Source: Methanosarcina acetivorans C2A
Lineage (GTDB): Archaea > Halobacteriota > Methanosarcinia > Methanosarcinales > Methanosarcinaceae
Length of the DNA stretch: 64,000 bases
Reading direction: 5' to 3'
Assembly (NCBI RefSeq): GCF_000007345.1
Contig: NC_003552.1
Span: 2,852,001-2,916,000 of the forward strand
The translations under genes were made by a program, and so were the position numbers. This document shows, one piece after another, positions 18,235-28,398 of this stretch; the stretch's first letter is position 1; every line of letters begins with the position of its first letter. Under the pieces are notes generated by a model. The model was not told where the DNA came from. It worked only from the letters and a program-made list of their open reading frames with translations, and searched no databases.

Positions 18235-19047
18235 TTAGTTCGGTTTTGTTGCAATTGCAAAAAGCGTAATATTTCCAAAACCAGTGCCTTCCGGAGTATG
18301 GGCTTTTCTGAATTCTTCAGTAATCTCCTTTCTGATCTTTTTTCTGATCTCTTCTGGAATGTCTTTCAATACTCCCTCGGGGCTGTCTTTCTCTTCCAGG
18401 TGCTGCAAAAACTCTCCTGGAGAATTATACTTCCGCTGGACGGCCCTTGGCTCGATTGAGATTCCGGTAAAACCGGTGCCTGAAAGCAAATCGTGGAGTT
18501 CCGGTGCAGTTACTTTTTTCATGCCCCTGTGCCATTCGTGACGTTTTTCAATGTTATATTTTGCAAGAACGGGGTCTACAAGTGCTCTCATCTTGTTAGG
18601 GCTGTTCCTATCAAGAGTCGTCATGCCAACCCTGCCCTCTGGCAGAAGTACCCGGTATATTTCATTAAGGGCGGTTTTCTTGTCATCAACCCAGTGGAAT
18701 GAGGAGCAGAAATAAGCATGGTTTATCGAGTTATCCGGCACGGCTCTGAGGTTCTCGGCTTGCCCTACCAGAAAACGGACATTTCCGGGGGAACCTTCCA
18801 CAAATTTCTTTCGTGCAAGCTCAATGCGGTATGAGGAAGGATCGATACCCGTGAGCTGGCCAGCCGGCCCGATAATTTCAGCGACGTTCAGAGCCTGTCT
18901 CCCGGTCCCGCAGCCGACATCAAGCACGAAATCCCCTTTTTTTATTCCCATCATTTCTACCAGTACCTGTCCTTTCTGAAACTGATGGTCGCAGTTTCGG
19001 TCATACTTTTCGGCACCTTTGGGGGAGTCCCAGTCAATTTCACTCAT
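18235..19047 (-). CDS. Class I SAM-dependent methyltransferase
   Basis: 270 residues. Motif I is VLDVGCGTGRQALNVAE (about 37-53), the acidic end of strand 2 is TGIDPSS (about 64-70), and the motif IV region is NHAYFCSSFHWVDDKK. This is the Methyltransf_11 group of small-molecule methyltransferases. The substrate cannot be told. It is cytoplasmic, starts at ATG 19047, and has no evident operon partner. Confidence 0.85.
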   Translation of the reverse strand: MSEIDWDSPKGAEKYDRNCDHQFQKGQVLVEMMGIKKGDFVLDVGCGTGRQALNVAEIIGPAGQLTGIDPSSYRIELARKKFVEGSPGNVRFLVGQAENLRAVPDNSINHAYFCSSFHWVDDKKTALNEIYRVLLPEGRVGMTTLDRNSPNKMRALVDPVLAKYNIEKRHEWHRGMKKVTAPELHDLLSGTGFTGISIEPRAVQRKYNSPGEFLQHLEEKDSPEGVLKDIPEEIRKKIRKEITEEFRKAHTPEGTGFGNITLFAIATKPN

Positions 19048-19567
19048 TTTCGTTCACCTTATTGAATCTTAACAGACATTTCGATGGAGATAAATCATGA
19101 TCAGTATAACCTGAGGTTCCTCTGATTCTTAAATATGAAGGGGTTAATCCCCCGTTTTACAGGAAAAACAAAGAACCTGATTTTTCGAGCTGAAGTATGA
19201 AATTAATATTTTTGATTCTTACTAAATGAAGCAAAATTTATAAATATTTCTTATTTTTTTGGAAAAACCAGGTTTTTCTAAGAAAAGCCTGTATTGCAAG
19301 CGATAGAATGTTAAGGCAGGTTTACCTTTTAATTGCCGGGAAGAAACGTAACCGGAAAAGTACCTGGAAGCGTATACGATGTGGATGTGAGATGACTACT
19401 TGTGGAAAGATAATGTTATTTTGAGTCTTCACTCAAGCGAACTAAAAAGATATTTTGCCCCTTACAACTTCTTTATTCACTTTATTCTGTCGTTCCTGAG
19501 AGCAGAAGTTGTCTTTTACCCACCGGTAAATTCCCCGTACATTCAGGAGGCTGCTTTGGGGGAATAT
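19048..19567. other. Non-coding region, part 1
   Basis: Contains the methyltransferase promoter (reading left) and a short GGGGTTAATCCCC hairpin at 19140-19152. No gene supported. Confidence 0.3.
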
Positions 19568-19800
19568 TCAGTTCGGGGGCCGGGAACTTATTTTAAACCT
19601 GTGAAGGGTGTCCGGAAAAGCTCTGGGGCAGTTATTGAAGCAATCAACTGTCCACCGATCATCAGCCAGCGCCAGGGAGAAAGTATTACATAGAGCACCG
19701 GGCCCGGGTTTTTGTAGAACAGATATATAAGCGGTGATATTGTTACAAATGCGATCAGACTGTATATCGGTAGATACAATGTTTCCGCCCTTGAACCCAA
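19568..19800 (-). pseudogene. Fragment of a multi-span membrane protein (NnrU/isoprenylcysteine methyltransferase-like?)
   Basis: A minus-strand frame encodes about 70 residues with two hydrophobic helices, reading YLPIYSLIAFVTISPLIYL, YKNPGPVLYV and WRWLMIGGQLIASITAPEL. The pattern resembles the middle of NnrU-like or isoprenylcysteine methyltransferase-like membrane proteins. It has no good start codon and stops after FRTPFTGLK, so it is a fragment. The family name is a guess; the membrane-protein character is clear. Confidence 0.4.
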
Positions 19801-20603
19801 AGTTCACATGAAGAAACGTTTGAAAGTGGGCTTACCGTAAGTCCGTGAATAGCCTCAGATGCCACCAGTTAAAAAACAAGGATAATTGGGGATGAAACTA
19901 ATACCAATACTCTTCTTGTTTTATTTAAAAAAATTTAGGTTTATCTTTGAGTTTTGAGAGGGCTGTCAAATTTTCTGGTATTACTTAATTTCCCAAAAAT
20001 TCCCAAAATAGTGTCCAACGGTCTTTCCTCACAGGCCCTGATAAATATTCGAAATTTACGCGATATAAAACAAACAACACAGGAAAACAAAAATTAGGCT
20101 CTCTAAAAAACTTTTGAGATAAACCGTTCCTTGATTTAAACCAACCGTCACACTATGTTCTATATATTTCTACTTATTTTTTAGTCTATTTGTTTATTTG
20201 GGTAACTTTTCTAGAAATCTCATAATTCTTATAATTATGGTCAGGTATGAAGGCAACCTGAACAAGGCTTACTTAAGCATAAATATTTTAATGTAGTATA
20301 CGTTACTATATGATAATATTTCTATTGTTGGAGGCGAGACTCTTTATCATAATCCGGGGATGTACATATAATTAGGCTTTCTATTCTGGATATTGAATAG
20401 GTTTGAATATTTAATGTCCAATTACGAGATTCATGCCAGTTACACACTCTAATCATGACACTAAATTTGCAGCAAAAGAAAAAGGAAAATTTTTGTTTGA
20501 CTTCCAAAAAGAAAAATTTTCCTCATTGAAACAGTAAGAGGGGGTTTTTAACCAGTTTGCAAATAAATGGTTAAGCTTGTCTCAATAGAGGGGTCTGATC
20601 GCG
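19801..20603. other. Non-coding region upstream of the deacetylase gene
   Basis: About 800 bases with no supported gene. It holds the promoter and long leader of the exported deacetylase gene; a GAGGGG site stands at 20587-20592. Confidence 0.35.
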
Positions 20604-23003
20604 ATGAAACTTATTAGGTTTAAACCATATGTAAAATACGGACTATTTCTCATATTTGCAATTAGTCTAGCCAGTCCTGCATGTGCAGATACTGATCAAT
20701 TTTTGTATAACAACTGGTCAGAAGACAGCGGAAATACCACAGTTAACAATTCAGAACACGGCAATAACGGCGCAAATAACGACAGTACAACCTTTAGTCC
20801 CAACAACTTAAAGAGCTTCAGTAGACCAGGAGGCATTGCCTTATCATGGGACGATACAGGAAATACTCAGACCTGTTATCAATATTTGCCAATATTTCAG
20901 AAGTATAACGCCAAGTGCACTATGAACATAAATAAAGTAAGTAACAGCAAGATCCCACGTGAGACTCTGTTATATGAAATGAATGCACTGCATGAAGCTG
21001 GGTGGGAAATAGCTGCACATGGATACAATCACACAAATTCAGTTACGTTTCTAAGTACTTACACTCCTGCAGAGTGGCTCGATCAGGAAATCTTCCCGAA
21101 CATTGTAGAACTCACCCGATGTGGTTATCCGGTTTCGACTTTCGCATATCCCTATTCGGATAGAAATCCAACTACCGATGCAATAGTAGCTCCATATTTC
21201 CGGACACTTAGAACTGGAGTCCCCGATGTTATAAATGATAATGTTAATCAAACACCTCTGGCTTACTACGATTGGGACGATGATCAACTTTTGTATGGTG
21301 TTGAAATAGATGATCACACCGATACAAGCTTACAGTCTATACAATATGGAATTGACCGCGCAATAGAAGATGGAACCGTACTGGTATTATACGGGCACAC
21401 AATTACTGAAAGTGTTACCGGACGATACCAAACTTCAACCGCAAGACTGGATGCAATTCTAAACTATACAAGTAGTAATGGCGGAGTTTTTTATCGCATG
21501 GGAGAGCTGGGAAATACCTCCTGGGTGCAGCTCCCCAGATTTTCGAATGTGACTGCAAATTTCACGGTTTCTACAAATATTATATTCGCCGGGAAGAACG
21601 TGACCTTTACGGATTACAGTATCAACCAGACAACCGAACTATTTGATTTTGGGGACGGTTCGCCTGCAAGTAATACTGCAAATGTCGTACATACGTATAC
21701 AACCCCGGGAACCTATACGGTCAATTTGACGGTAACAAACGACGTTTCCAGCGATTCGATGCTCCAGACGATTACGGTTGTTGAGCCGGCAACTCCGGTT
21801 GCTAATTTCACCAGCAACTGCACAACCGGACACCAGCCTTTGAGCGTAGCGTTCAAGGATACGTCAACCGGAGTTAGAACATCCTGGGCATGGGACTTTG
21901 GGGACGGAAATACCTCAACAAGGCAGAATCCGGTCCATGAATATTCCAAGGTCGGAAATTACTCTGTTAGATTGACTGTGGAAAACGATGAAGGATCTAA
22001 TTCCACTCAAAAAATAAATTACATAACAGTACTGCCACAACCTCCCTCGGCTAATTTCTACTCAAATGTAACATCCGGAAATGTCCCGTTAACGGTCCAG
22101 TTTTGTGACAGCAGTACAGGAACTCCGGCTTCCTGGAACTGGGACTTCGGAGACGGATATACTTCAACCGAGCAGAACCCGGTTCATACTTACTGCACGG
22201 CAGGAACTTTTAACATTTGCCTTGCAGTGAGCAACGCAGGCGGAACATCTTCAAAAGCGGCCTCAATAACCGTGATGGAGGAAAGCAGTTCCGAAGGGAG
22301 CAATAGTGGAGGAAGCAGTCACAGTAGCAGTAGCAGAAGCAGTGGCGGAGGTGGGGGCTCTCCCGAACCTGCAAAAAATGTTGAGGTCAAGGAACTTTCC
22401 CAGGTCTTCATTACAAATGATAACCCTGCAAAGTTTAATTTCCCAAAGAACGCCACTGCTATTGTTTATTTGAGTTTTGATTCAAAGAAGACGGTCGGCA
22501 AGACAACGACCATTGTTGAGATGCTGAAAAACAAATCGACGCTTACCCCGGAAACACCTGAAGGCGAGGTCTACAATTATCTCAATATCTGGGTTGGGAA
22601 CAGCGGGTACGCAACTGAAAAGAATATAGAAAACCCAGTCGTCTGTTTCAGGGTTGAAAAAGGCTGGATACAGGACAAAGGGATTGATCAGGCTTCAGTT
22701 GTTCTGAACAGGTACGGTGAAAAGAAATGGAACGAACTTCCGGGCACTCTGCTCAGGGAAGACGACGAGTATCTGTATTTCACAGCCGAAACCCCGGGAT
22801 TCTCACCCTTTGCAATCACGGGCAAGCTTACAGCCCAGGAAGATGTGATTGAAATCCTGCCCGAACCCGAAGCTCAGGTTCCTGAACAAAACGAAAGTAT
22901 GGAATCCGACATTGAAGAGAAACCAGAGAAGACTATGCCTGGGTTTGAAAGTATTTATTGTATTATCGGGCTTTTGGGAGTTTTCCTGTGGAGAAGGGGA
23001 TAA
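20604..23003 (+). CDS. Exported polysaccharide deacetylase with three PKD domains and PGF-CTERM anchor
   Basis: 799 residues. A signal peptide (about 1-28, ending SLASPACA) is followed by a NodB-type deacetylase domain (about 70-300). Its metal Asp pair is in LSWDDTG, the two His are in AAHGYNHTN, and motif 3 is STFAYPYSDRN. Three PKD domains follow (about 315-395, 400-478, 485-560; FDFGDGSPAS, WDFGDGNTST and WDFGDGYTST). A Ser/Gly linker leads to the PGF-pre-PGF domain (about 590-745), and the C-terminus carries a PGF-CTERM signal (MPGFESIYCIIGLLG, then WRR). Such proteins are processed by archaeosortase A and stay on the cell surface. Probably trims N-acetyl groups of envelope or matrix polysaccharide (methanochondroitin is a candidate, inferred). 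It shares its C-terminal half with the next gene. Confidence 0.85.
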   Translation: MKLIRFKPYVKYGLFLIFAISLASPACADTDQFLYNNWSEDSGNTTVNNSEHGNNGANNDSTTFSPNNLKSFSRPGGIALSWDDTGNTQTCYQYLPIFQKYNAKCTMNINKVSNSKIPRETLLYEMNALHEAGWEIAAHGYNHTNSVTFLSTYTPAEWLDQEIFPNIVELTRCGYPVSTFAYPYSDRNPTTDAIVAPYFRTLRTGVPDVINDNVNQTPLAYYDWDDDQLLYGVEIDDHTDTSLQSIQYGIDRAIEDGTVLVLYGHTITESVTGRYQTSTARLDAILNYTSSNGGVFYRMGELGNTSWVQLPRFSNVTANFTVSTNIIFAGKNVTFTDYSINQTTELFDFGDGSPASNTANVVHTYTTPGTYTVNLTVTNDVSSDSMLQTITVVEPATPVANFTSNCTTGHQPLSVAFKDTSTGVRTSWAWDFGDGNTSTRQNPVHEYSKVGNYSVRLTVENDEGSNSTQKINYITVLPQPPSANFYSNVTSGNVPLTVQFCDSSTGTPASWNWDFGDGYTSTEQNPVHTYCTAGTFNICLAVSNAGGTSSKAASITVMEESSSEGSNSGGSSHSSSSRSSGGGGGSPEPAKNVEVKELSQVFITNDNPAKFNFPKNATAIVYLSFDSKKTVGKTTTIVEMLKNKSTLTPETPEGEVYNYLNIWVGNSGYATEKNIENPVVCFRVEKGWIQDKGIDQASVVLNRYGEKKWNELPGTLLREDDEYLYFTAETPGFSPFAITGKLTAQEDVIEILPEPEAQVPEQNESMESDIEEKPEKTMPGFESIYCIIGLLGVFLWRRG

Positions 23004-23238
23004 ACGGAAAAGGGAATAAATGCAGTAGATGACAGGAATAATTGATCCCTGTTATCTAATTTTTCCCTCTTATAGAAGTCTATGTTTGTGGTCCAATTCC
23101 CATTTAAATCTGAGATTTTTCAGGATTTTCGCAGTTGAACCAAAGAACAAGTAAAAAGCGAATCCATGGAATGTGAATCCGTAGAATATGAATCCGTAGA
23201 ATATGAACAAGCTGCAGAGAATTTACAGGTGACAGATA

Positions 23239-25587
23239 TTGAATCAAATGTTCAAAAAATTTTTACTTGCTGGCATCCTCCTTACAGGCTTACTTCTTAC
23301 AAGCTTCCTTCTTACAGGCTTTTTTATACTTGCAGGCGTTCCTGCAGCTTTATACACGAGTTCAGCACCAATAGTCTACGTTGCGGGAGATGGAAGTGGA
23401 GATTTCAACTGTGACGGAACGGATGACCATGTCCAGATCAATCAGGCTCTTAACTTCGTGGCAGAAAATCCTGGATATACAACTGTCTATCTCAAAGGGC
23501 CGTTTACTTACTTTGTTGACGACACCCTCCTTATAGGCAGCAGTACGAGCTTTGAAGGAGATTCGGATGCAAAAATCAAGCTTGTCAGTAATGCTAAATG
23601 GTCAAACTCCAAGCCGATGATTAAAGAAAATAATTCTGGAAGCCACAACATTACAATTTGCGGTTTTATTATTGACGGAAATAGGGAAGGAAATACAAAT
23701 GTGATCAGTGGAAAAGGCTATTACAATCTGATCCACCTGAATGATTGTCAGAACATAAGTGTGTATAATATGTATCTGACAAATAACCATGGAGATGGCT
23801 TAAAGGCTGAAAACTGTTCGAACGTAAAATTCTACAATAATGAAGCATACTTACTGGGCCACGATGTTCTATATGCCATTATCTGTTCGGATGTGGAAGC
23901 CTATAACAACACAATAACCTGCAGAACAAACAGCGGTCTGCGATTATACAATACAAACAAAGCCAGTTTCCATGACAATAATATCAGGTCCGAAGGTTCC
24001 GGTGGGGCAGGAATCGAGGTCCAGAAAGAAGGACCTGATCACACAATGGATGATATTGAGGTCTGTAATAACGTAATCTACAACACTGCTCTTTCGGGAA
24101 TTCTGGTATTCGGGTCCGGAAATTATTCCACGGCCTCAGCAAATGTGCACATTCACCATAACCAGATCTACAATACCGGAATTAGCTTAAGCAGCGAAGT
24201 AACAGGTGGAGTCTTAGCCGAGGGGTTTAACGGGCTTATTGAAAATAATGTGATTGATGGGGCATACGGAGCCGGTATTGTGCAGGACAGGGCATACTAT
24301 TCGGCTCCGGACGGTTCAGGGTATGTGATTACAGTAAGAAACAACATTATAACAAATACTTATATGTCTCCGGCAGGAGAAGGGTATGGAATATGTAACC
24401 TTCTTACGGACACCCACTCTTTTGTCCTGCAAAATAACTCCTTCTATAACAACGCGGGCGGCGATTACACAGGTGTTGAAGCCTCACCTTCGAATATAAA
24501 TTCAGATCCTCAATACGCAGACAGGGATAAACACGACTACCACTTGAAGTCAAAAGCAGGTCGTTGGAATGGGAGCAGCTGGGTGAACGACAATATTAGT
24601 TCTCCATGTATCGATGCCGGATACTCTTTATCGAATTATTTTGATGAACCCGAACCCAATGGAGACAGGATCAACATAGGTCTGTATGGAAATACGCGAT
24701 ATGCCTCCAAATCAGAATTTGACATGTCAAACAATAGTAGTGACAATAGCAGTGATGGCATCGATGCCGGGGAAAGCAATGACGAATACAATGGAGGAAG
24801 TAGTGAAGAAGGCAGTGGAGGAAGCAGTCACAGTAGCAGTGGCAGTAGCGGTAGTGGTGGTAGTGCAGGGGGCTCTCCCGAGCCTGCAAAAAACGTTGAA
24901 GTAAAGGAACTTTCCCAGGTCTTCATTACAAACGGCAAGGCTGTCAGGTTTGACTTCACAAAGAACGTAACCTGTGTCGTATACATCAGCTTTGATGCAA
25001 AAAAGACAGTAGGTAAGACATCAGCCATTGTGGAGATGCTGAAAAATGAATCTGCTCTGGTTTCAGAGCTACCTTCAGATGATATATATAAGTTCTTTAA
25101 TCTCTGGATTGGAAACGGTGGATATGGAACCTCGGATACCATCAAAAATCCGGTAGTATGTTTCAAGGTTGAAAAAGCCTGGATACAGGCTGAAGAGATC
25201 GATCGGGTTTCTATCACCCTGAAAAGGTACCATGATAAAGAATGGAATCCGCTTTTAACCAAGATATCAGGGGAAGATGACACATATCTATATTTCACAG
25301 CCGAAACCCCTGGATTCTCGCCTTTTGCAATAACAGGCAAGGTTACAACAAAGGAAACTGTAACTGAAATCGAAACTGTAACTGAAATCCTGTCTGAACC
25401 TGACACACAGGTTCCTGAACAAAACAATGAAAGTACGGGATCTGAAGTTCAAGCGAAACCCGAGCAGAATGGTAACCAGACCGGAAATACAAGTTTTTCT
25501 GGAAACGAGAACGTAATTATGCCTGGATTTGAAATTATTTACTGTTTTGTCGGGCTGTTTGGAGTTTTCCTGTGGAGAAGGGGATAA
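23239..25587 (+). CDS. Exported right-handed beta-helix protein with PGF-CTERM anchor
   Basis: 782 residues. A signal peptide (FLLAGILLTGLLLTSFLL, residues about 7-24) is followed by a parallel beta-helix (about 45-480) rich in Asn-ladder turns such as NCSNVKFYNNEAY, VEAYNNTITC and VEVCNNVIYNTALSGILV-type rungs (pectate lyase/NosD-like). A Ser/Gly/Glu linker (about 505-545), a PGF-pre-PGF domain (about 550-700) and a PGF-CTERM end (IMPGFEIIYCFVGLFG, then WRRG) complete it. TTG 23239 is preceded by GGTGA at a normal distance; ATG 23248 is the alternative. The C-terminal domain is nearly the same as in the upstream deacetylase, so the pair probably acts on the same surface polysaccharide. Confidence 0.82.
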   Translation: MNQMFKKFLLAGILLTGLLLTSFLLTGFFILAGVPAALYTSSAPIVYVAGDGSGDFNCDGTDDHVQINQALNFVAENPGYTTVYLKGPFTYFVDDTLLIGSSTSFEGDSDAKIKLVSNAKWSNSKPMIKENNSGSHNITICGFIIDGNREGNTNVISGKGYYNLIHLNDCQNISVYNMYLTNNHGDGLKAENCSNVKFYNNEAYLLGHDVLYAIICSDVEAYNNTITCRTNSGLRLYNTNKASFHDNNIRSEGSGGAGIEVQKEGPDHTMDDIEVCNNVIYNTALSGILVFGSGNYSTASANVHIHHNQIYNTGISLSSEVTGGVLAEGFNGLIENNVIDGAYGAGIVQDRAYYSAPDGSGYVITVRNNIITNTYMSPAGEGYGICNLLTDTHSFVLQNNSFYNNAGGDYTGVEASPSNINSDPQYADRDKHDYHLKSKAGRWNGSSWVNDNISSPCIDAGYSLSNYFDEPEPNGDRINIGLYGNTRYASKSEFDMSNNSSDNSSDGIDAGESNDEYNGGSSEEGSGGSSHSSSGSSGSGGSAGGSPEPAKNVEVKELSQVFITNGKAVRFDFTKNVTCVVYISFDAKKTVGKTSAIVEMLKNESALVSELPSDDIYKFFNLWIGNGGYGTSDTIKNPVVCFKVEKAWIQAEEIDRVSITLKRYHDKEWNPLLTKISGEDDTYLYFTAETPGFSPFAITGKVTTKETVTEIETVTEILSEPDTQVPEQNNESTGSEVQAKPEQNGNQTGNTSFSGNENVIMPGFEIIYCFVGLFGVFLWRRG

Positions 25588-26229
25588 ATTTTTGTTGCTG
25601 ATTTGAATAAACCTGGCTTATTGAGATCCCCTTGACCCATTTAACTTGTAGCCTACAGAAAACAGCTTTCTGGCATTCCTAAGTGAGTTTTAATAAAATA
25701 TTTTTAAAAAAAATATTTTTAGAAGTTAGCGATTCTCCCTTAATCAAATTCTATTATTATTCTACTGGTCTAACATTTTTCATATTATTGATAAATTCTC
25801 CATTTATGGAGTCAATTCTACAATTAATCCAGGAAGTAATCGGAGATAATCGAAAGCTACTGAAGTTATGTTATCTTTTTGAAGATAATTTTAAAATACT
25901 TCTCTAAAGGTATAAAGAGGAGCAACGAGTAAAAATACTGCAACATATCTTATAAAATTTATTAAGTTCGTACCTGGCTGACAATATATTATAAAATTTA
26001 TTAAGTCCGTATCTGGCTGACAGTTACTTATCATTCACCAGGAAACAAAGCAACAAAAAGTGAGGAAATGATTGTATAAGTATAAAAGCAGTTCAAACTC
26101 GATGAGATTCTGGGTATAATTTTAATTGGTGTAGAAAATCAAAGGTAGAAAATCAAGCACGACTGAACATAAGCAAAAATCAGGAAACCAGTTATCAGGA
26201 TAGGAACATACGATTAAGGAGTTGGGTTT
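25588..26229. other. Non-coding region with a tandem duplication
   Basis: No gene is supported; a 74-codon hydrophobic frame at 25683 lacks a ribosome binding site. The tandem duplication is listed separately. An AAGGAG site at 26216-26221 serves the GNAT gene. Confidence 0.35.
25948..26023 (+). repeat. Imperfect 38-bp tandem duplication
   Basis: TATAAAATTTATTAAGT(T/C)C, then GTA(C/T)CTGGCTGACA, occurs twice head to tail with three differences. No coding potential. Confidence 0.75.
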
Positions 26230-26715
26230 ATTAACGACATAAACGAGCAGGAACTTAATGTTCGATTAATCCAGAAAAACGAAGAAAATATAGAGGCAAT
26301 TTTTAAAATTGATTGTGATGCGTTCCACGAGAATTTACTCAGTAACTGGTCCCTGGTTCCTTTTATCCGATTCGGACACGTTTTCGGGCTCTTTGACCGC
26401 AATTCTTTGAAGGGTTTTTCTATATTCATAAGAGGATGGGACAATCCCGGACTTGCTTATATGGTGGAAATAGCAGTCGAAGGAGAATGTCAGGGAAAAG
26501 GATACGGATCTTATCTCTTATTACAGTCCCTGCTCTACCTGAAAAAGAACGAAATTTCTATTGTTACTTTAACTGTCGATCCGAATAATTTACGGGCTCA
26601 GCATCTTTATTGTGATAAGTTTGGATTTGAGTTTGTAGAATACCGAAAGGATGAGTATGGACAGGGGCGTGACAGATTGTTCCTGAAATTAGACATGGAG
26701 AACTGGAAGCAGTAA
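26230..26715 (+). CDS. GNAT family N-acetyltransferase (start codon ATT?)
   Basis: 161 residues from ATT 26230. The GNAT acetyl-CoA loop is seen as VEGECQGKGYGSYLL (about 84-98, Q-x-x-G-x-G), followed by VTLTVDPNNLRAQHLYCDKFG (given as a family cue) and a C-terminal strand. The substrate is unknown; the layout resembles RimI-like enzymes. The full GNAT fold needs the residues from 26230 on. The first standard start (TTG 26407) would remove the first third of the domain. A perfect AAGGAG (26216-26221) stands 8 bases before ATT 26230 and an in-frame stop lies at 26215, so translation from ATT is implied unless the start has mutated. See findings. Confidence 0.7.
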   Translation: MNDINEQELNVRLIQKNEENIEAIFKIDCDAFHENLLSNWSLVPFIRFGHVFGLFDRNSLKGFSIFIRGWDNPGLAYMVEIAVEGECQGKGYGSYLLLQSLLYLKKNEISIVTLTVDPNNLRAQHLYCDKFGFEFVEYRKDEYGQGRDRLFLKLDMENWKQ

Positions 26716-26772
26716 TTTTCTTATTTATCCATAACTACAAGCAAAAAGGAAAAACCGGATTTAAACTGTGGC

Positions 26773-27501
26773 TTATACTTGTTCTGTCATCCTTTCCGGT
26801 AGTTTAGCACCTTTCAACAAAAGCCACAGGGTAAGCGACAATTCCCCGATAACCCCGGGTACGACAACAATCAACATGAAGATTGTTTCGTAGTCGGCAT
26901 AGTCGGGTAAAAGAAAATTTGCAAAACTATCAATCAGGTAGCCTAAAGATGCAATCATCAACAGGACGCCAAGAATTCCCGGAATGCAACCCGACCTGAG
27001 AATCAAATAACCAAGGACAAACAAATGAAAGCCAAAAAATATCAATCCAATTAACCAGGTATAGTTAAACGCACTGAGAAATAACATCACCTGAGTTTGC
27101 AACTGACTTATTTCAAATACTGCCAGATAGTTAGCATCACCTAAAAGTTGCAAAACGCTGAAGAGATTATACAGGGCGATTCCAAAAATAGTTGCGTTCA
27201 CCAGCCTGAACCAGGCAGCAAGCAACGAGAGACTCCTGTTTACCGGTTTAAGTAAAACATAAAGTGCCCAGGCCACTACCACATCAAAAATAACCATGAT
27301 AATAAAGCCCAGAATACCCAGGCGAAATTGCCACTCATTAGCCATAATATTATTTACAGTTGCTGCAGCATCTTCCGGCACAATCAGATTCTGGAGAACA
27401 AAAAAATTAGCGATTATCCCCAGTAAAAATATAATTAGATACCCAAACCCTGCGACTATTGCAGCCTGGCGTAGTGATATATCGGCGGTATGGTTTGCCA
27501 T
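26773..27501 (-). CDS. DUF4386-type integral membrane protein
   Basis: 242 residues with six to seven hydrophobic helices. The sequence SLRQAAIVAGFGYLIIF near the N-terminus, then NFFVLQNLIVPEDAAATVNNI and LAAWFRLVNATIFGIAL (each cited as a motif), match the DUF4386 family. The function is not known. It starts at ATG 27501, and the upstream bases contain AGGAGA. It lies tail to tail with the GNAT gene. Confidence 0.8.
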   Translation of the reverse strand: MANHTADISLRQAAIVAGFGYLIIFLLGIIANFFVLQNLIVPEDAAATVNNIMANEWQFRLGILGFIIMVIFDVVVAWALYVLLKPVNRSLSLLAAWFRLVNATIFGIALYNLFSVLQLLGDANYLAVFEISQLQTQVMLFLSAFNYTWLIGLIFFGFHLFVLGYLILRSGCIPGILGVLLMIASLGYLIDSFANFLLPDYADYETIFMLIVVVPGVIGELSLTLWLLLKGAKLPERMTEQV

Positions 27502-27752
27502 TATATTCTCCTCATATTTATTTTTCCATACCCTTATTTATACATTACTTGGAGGTAATTTTTATTTTAAGCCTGAGGGCAAATATGAACAGCTTTACCA
27601 ATACTTTAGTCCTAACATTGTTTTGTAGAATTGGGATTATAATAATAATAAGCAATTAAACCCTGTATATTCAACTAAGTATTTATATCGAAAACCCAGT
27701 CATTAGGATATTTCACTTTTCACCTTATTTTATATTTCATAGGAGTGATTTG

Positions 27753-28343
27753 ATGAGGACGAAAATTGCGATTGCATTGATGTCTGTTATTTTCATGCTT
27801 GCGGTCGCAATTATATCCAACATGTTCTATTTGCTGCCTGGTAGCAATGAATCCGTCCTTGTGGAATTAATGAGCACTATCTCTTTTTTCGGCTCTTTAA
27901 TTTTCTTATCAGATGCAAGGAAAGTACTGCCCAGATGGTATCTGGCAGTCCCGTTTTGTATTTCACTATTTTTACTGGTCATCGTAAGTTTTTGGGAAGT
28001 TAGCGGTGAAGAACTTCTCAGTGACTATAGGTACCTTGTAACACCTATCATGATAACACTTCTTGCGTTACTGTCCCCATTTTCGTTACTGGTCTTTTTA
28101 TCTCTGCACAGGCATCCAGACTCGATGAAAGCATATCTTGCAGTTTCATCTGTAGCGAGTATTATCTCCGTATTTTCCCTTTTCTTTGCAGTCTGGGAAA
28201 TCTCGTTAAGGCATTCACACGAAGTGTCTTTTAGTGACGGTCTCATAGCAATTTATTTACTTTACTGGCTAGTTGTGATGCCAATTACAGGATTAAGTTT
28301 TATTCACTATGCACTAAAGCAAAGGAATACCAAGATTCCATAA
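27753..28343 (+). CDS. Six-helix membrane protein of unknown function
   Basis: 196 residues with about six transmembrane helices (IAIALMSVIFMLAVAI at the N-terminus, FGSLIFL, LAVPFCISLFLLVIV, MITLLALLSPFSLLVFL, SVASIISVFSLFFAVW, AIYLLYWLVVMPITGL). ATG 27753 follows AGGAG by 7 bases, better than TTG 27750. It is divergent from the DUF4386 gene. No family recognised. Confidence 0.7.
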   Translation: MRTKIAIALMSVIFMLAVAIISNMFYLLPGSNESVLVELMSTISFFGSLIFLSDARKVLPRWYLAVPFCISLFLLVIVSFWEVSGEELLSDYRYLVTPIMITLLALLSPFSLLVFLSLHRHPDSMKAYLAVSSVASIISVFSLFFAVWEISLRHSHEVSFSDGLIAIYLLYWLVVMPITGLSFIHYALKQRNTKIP

Positions 28344-28398
28344 CGCAAAATGCCAGGTCGGAGAAACCGTTTATTAAGCAAAGTCCGGTCGGGCCTTA

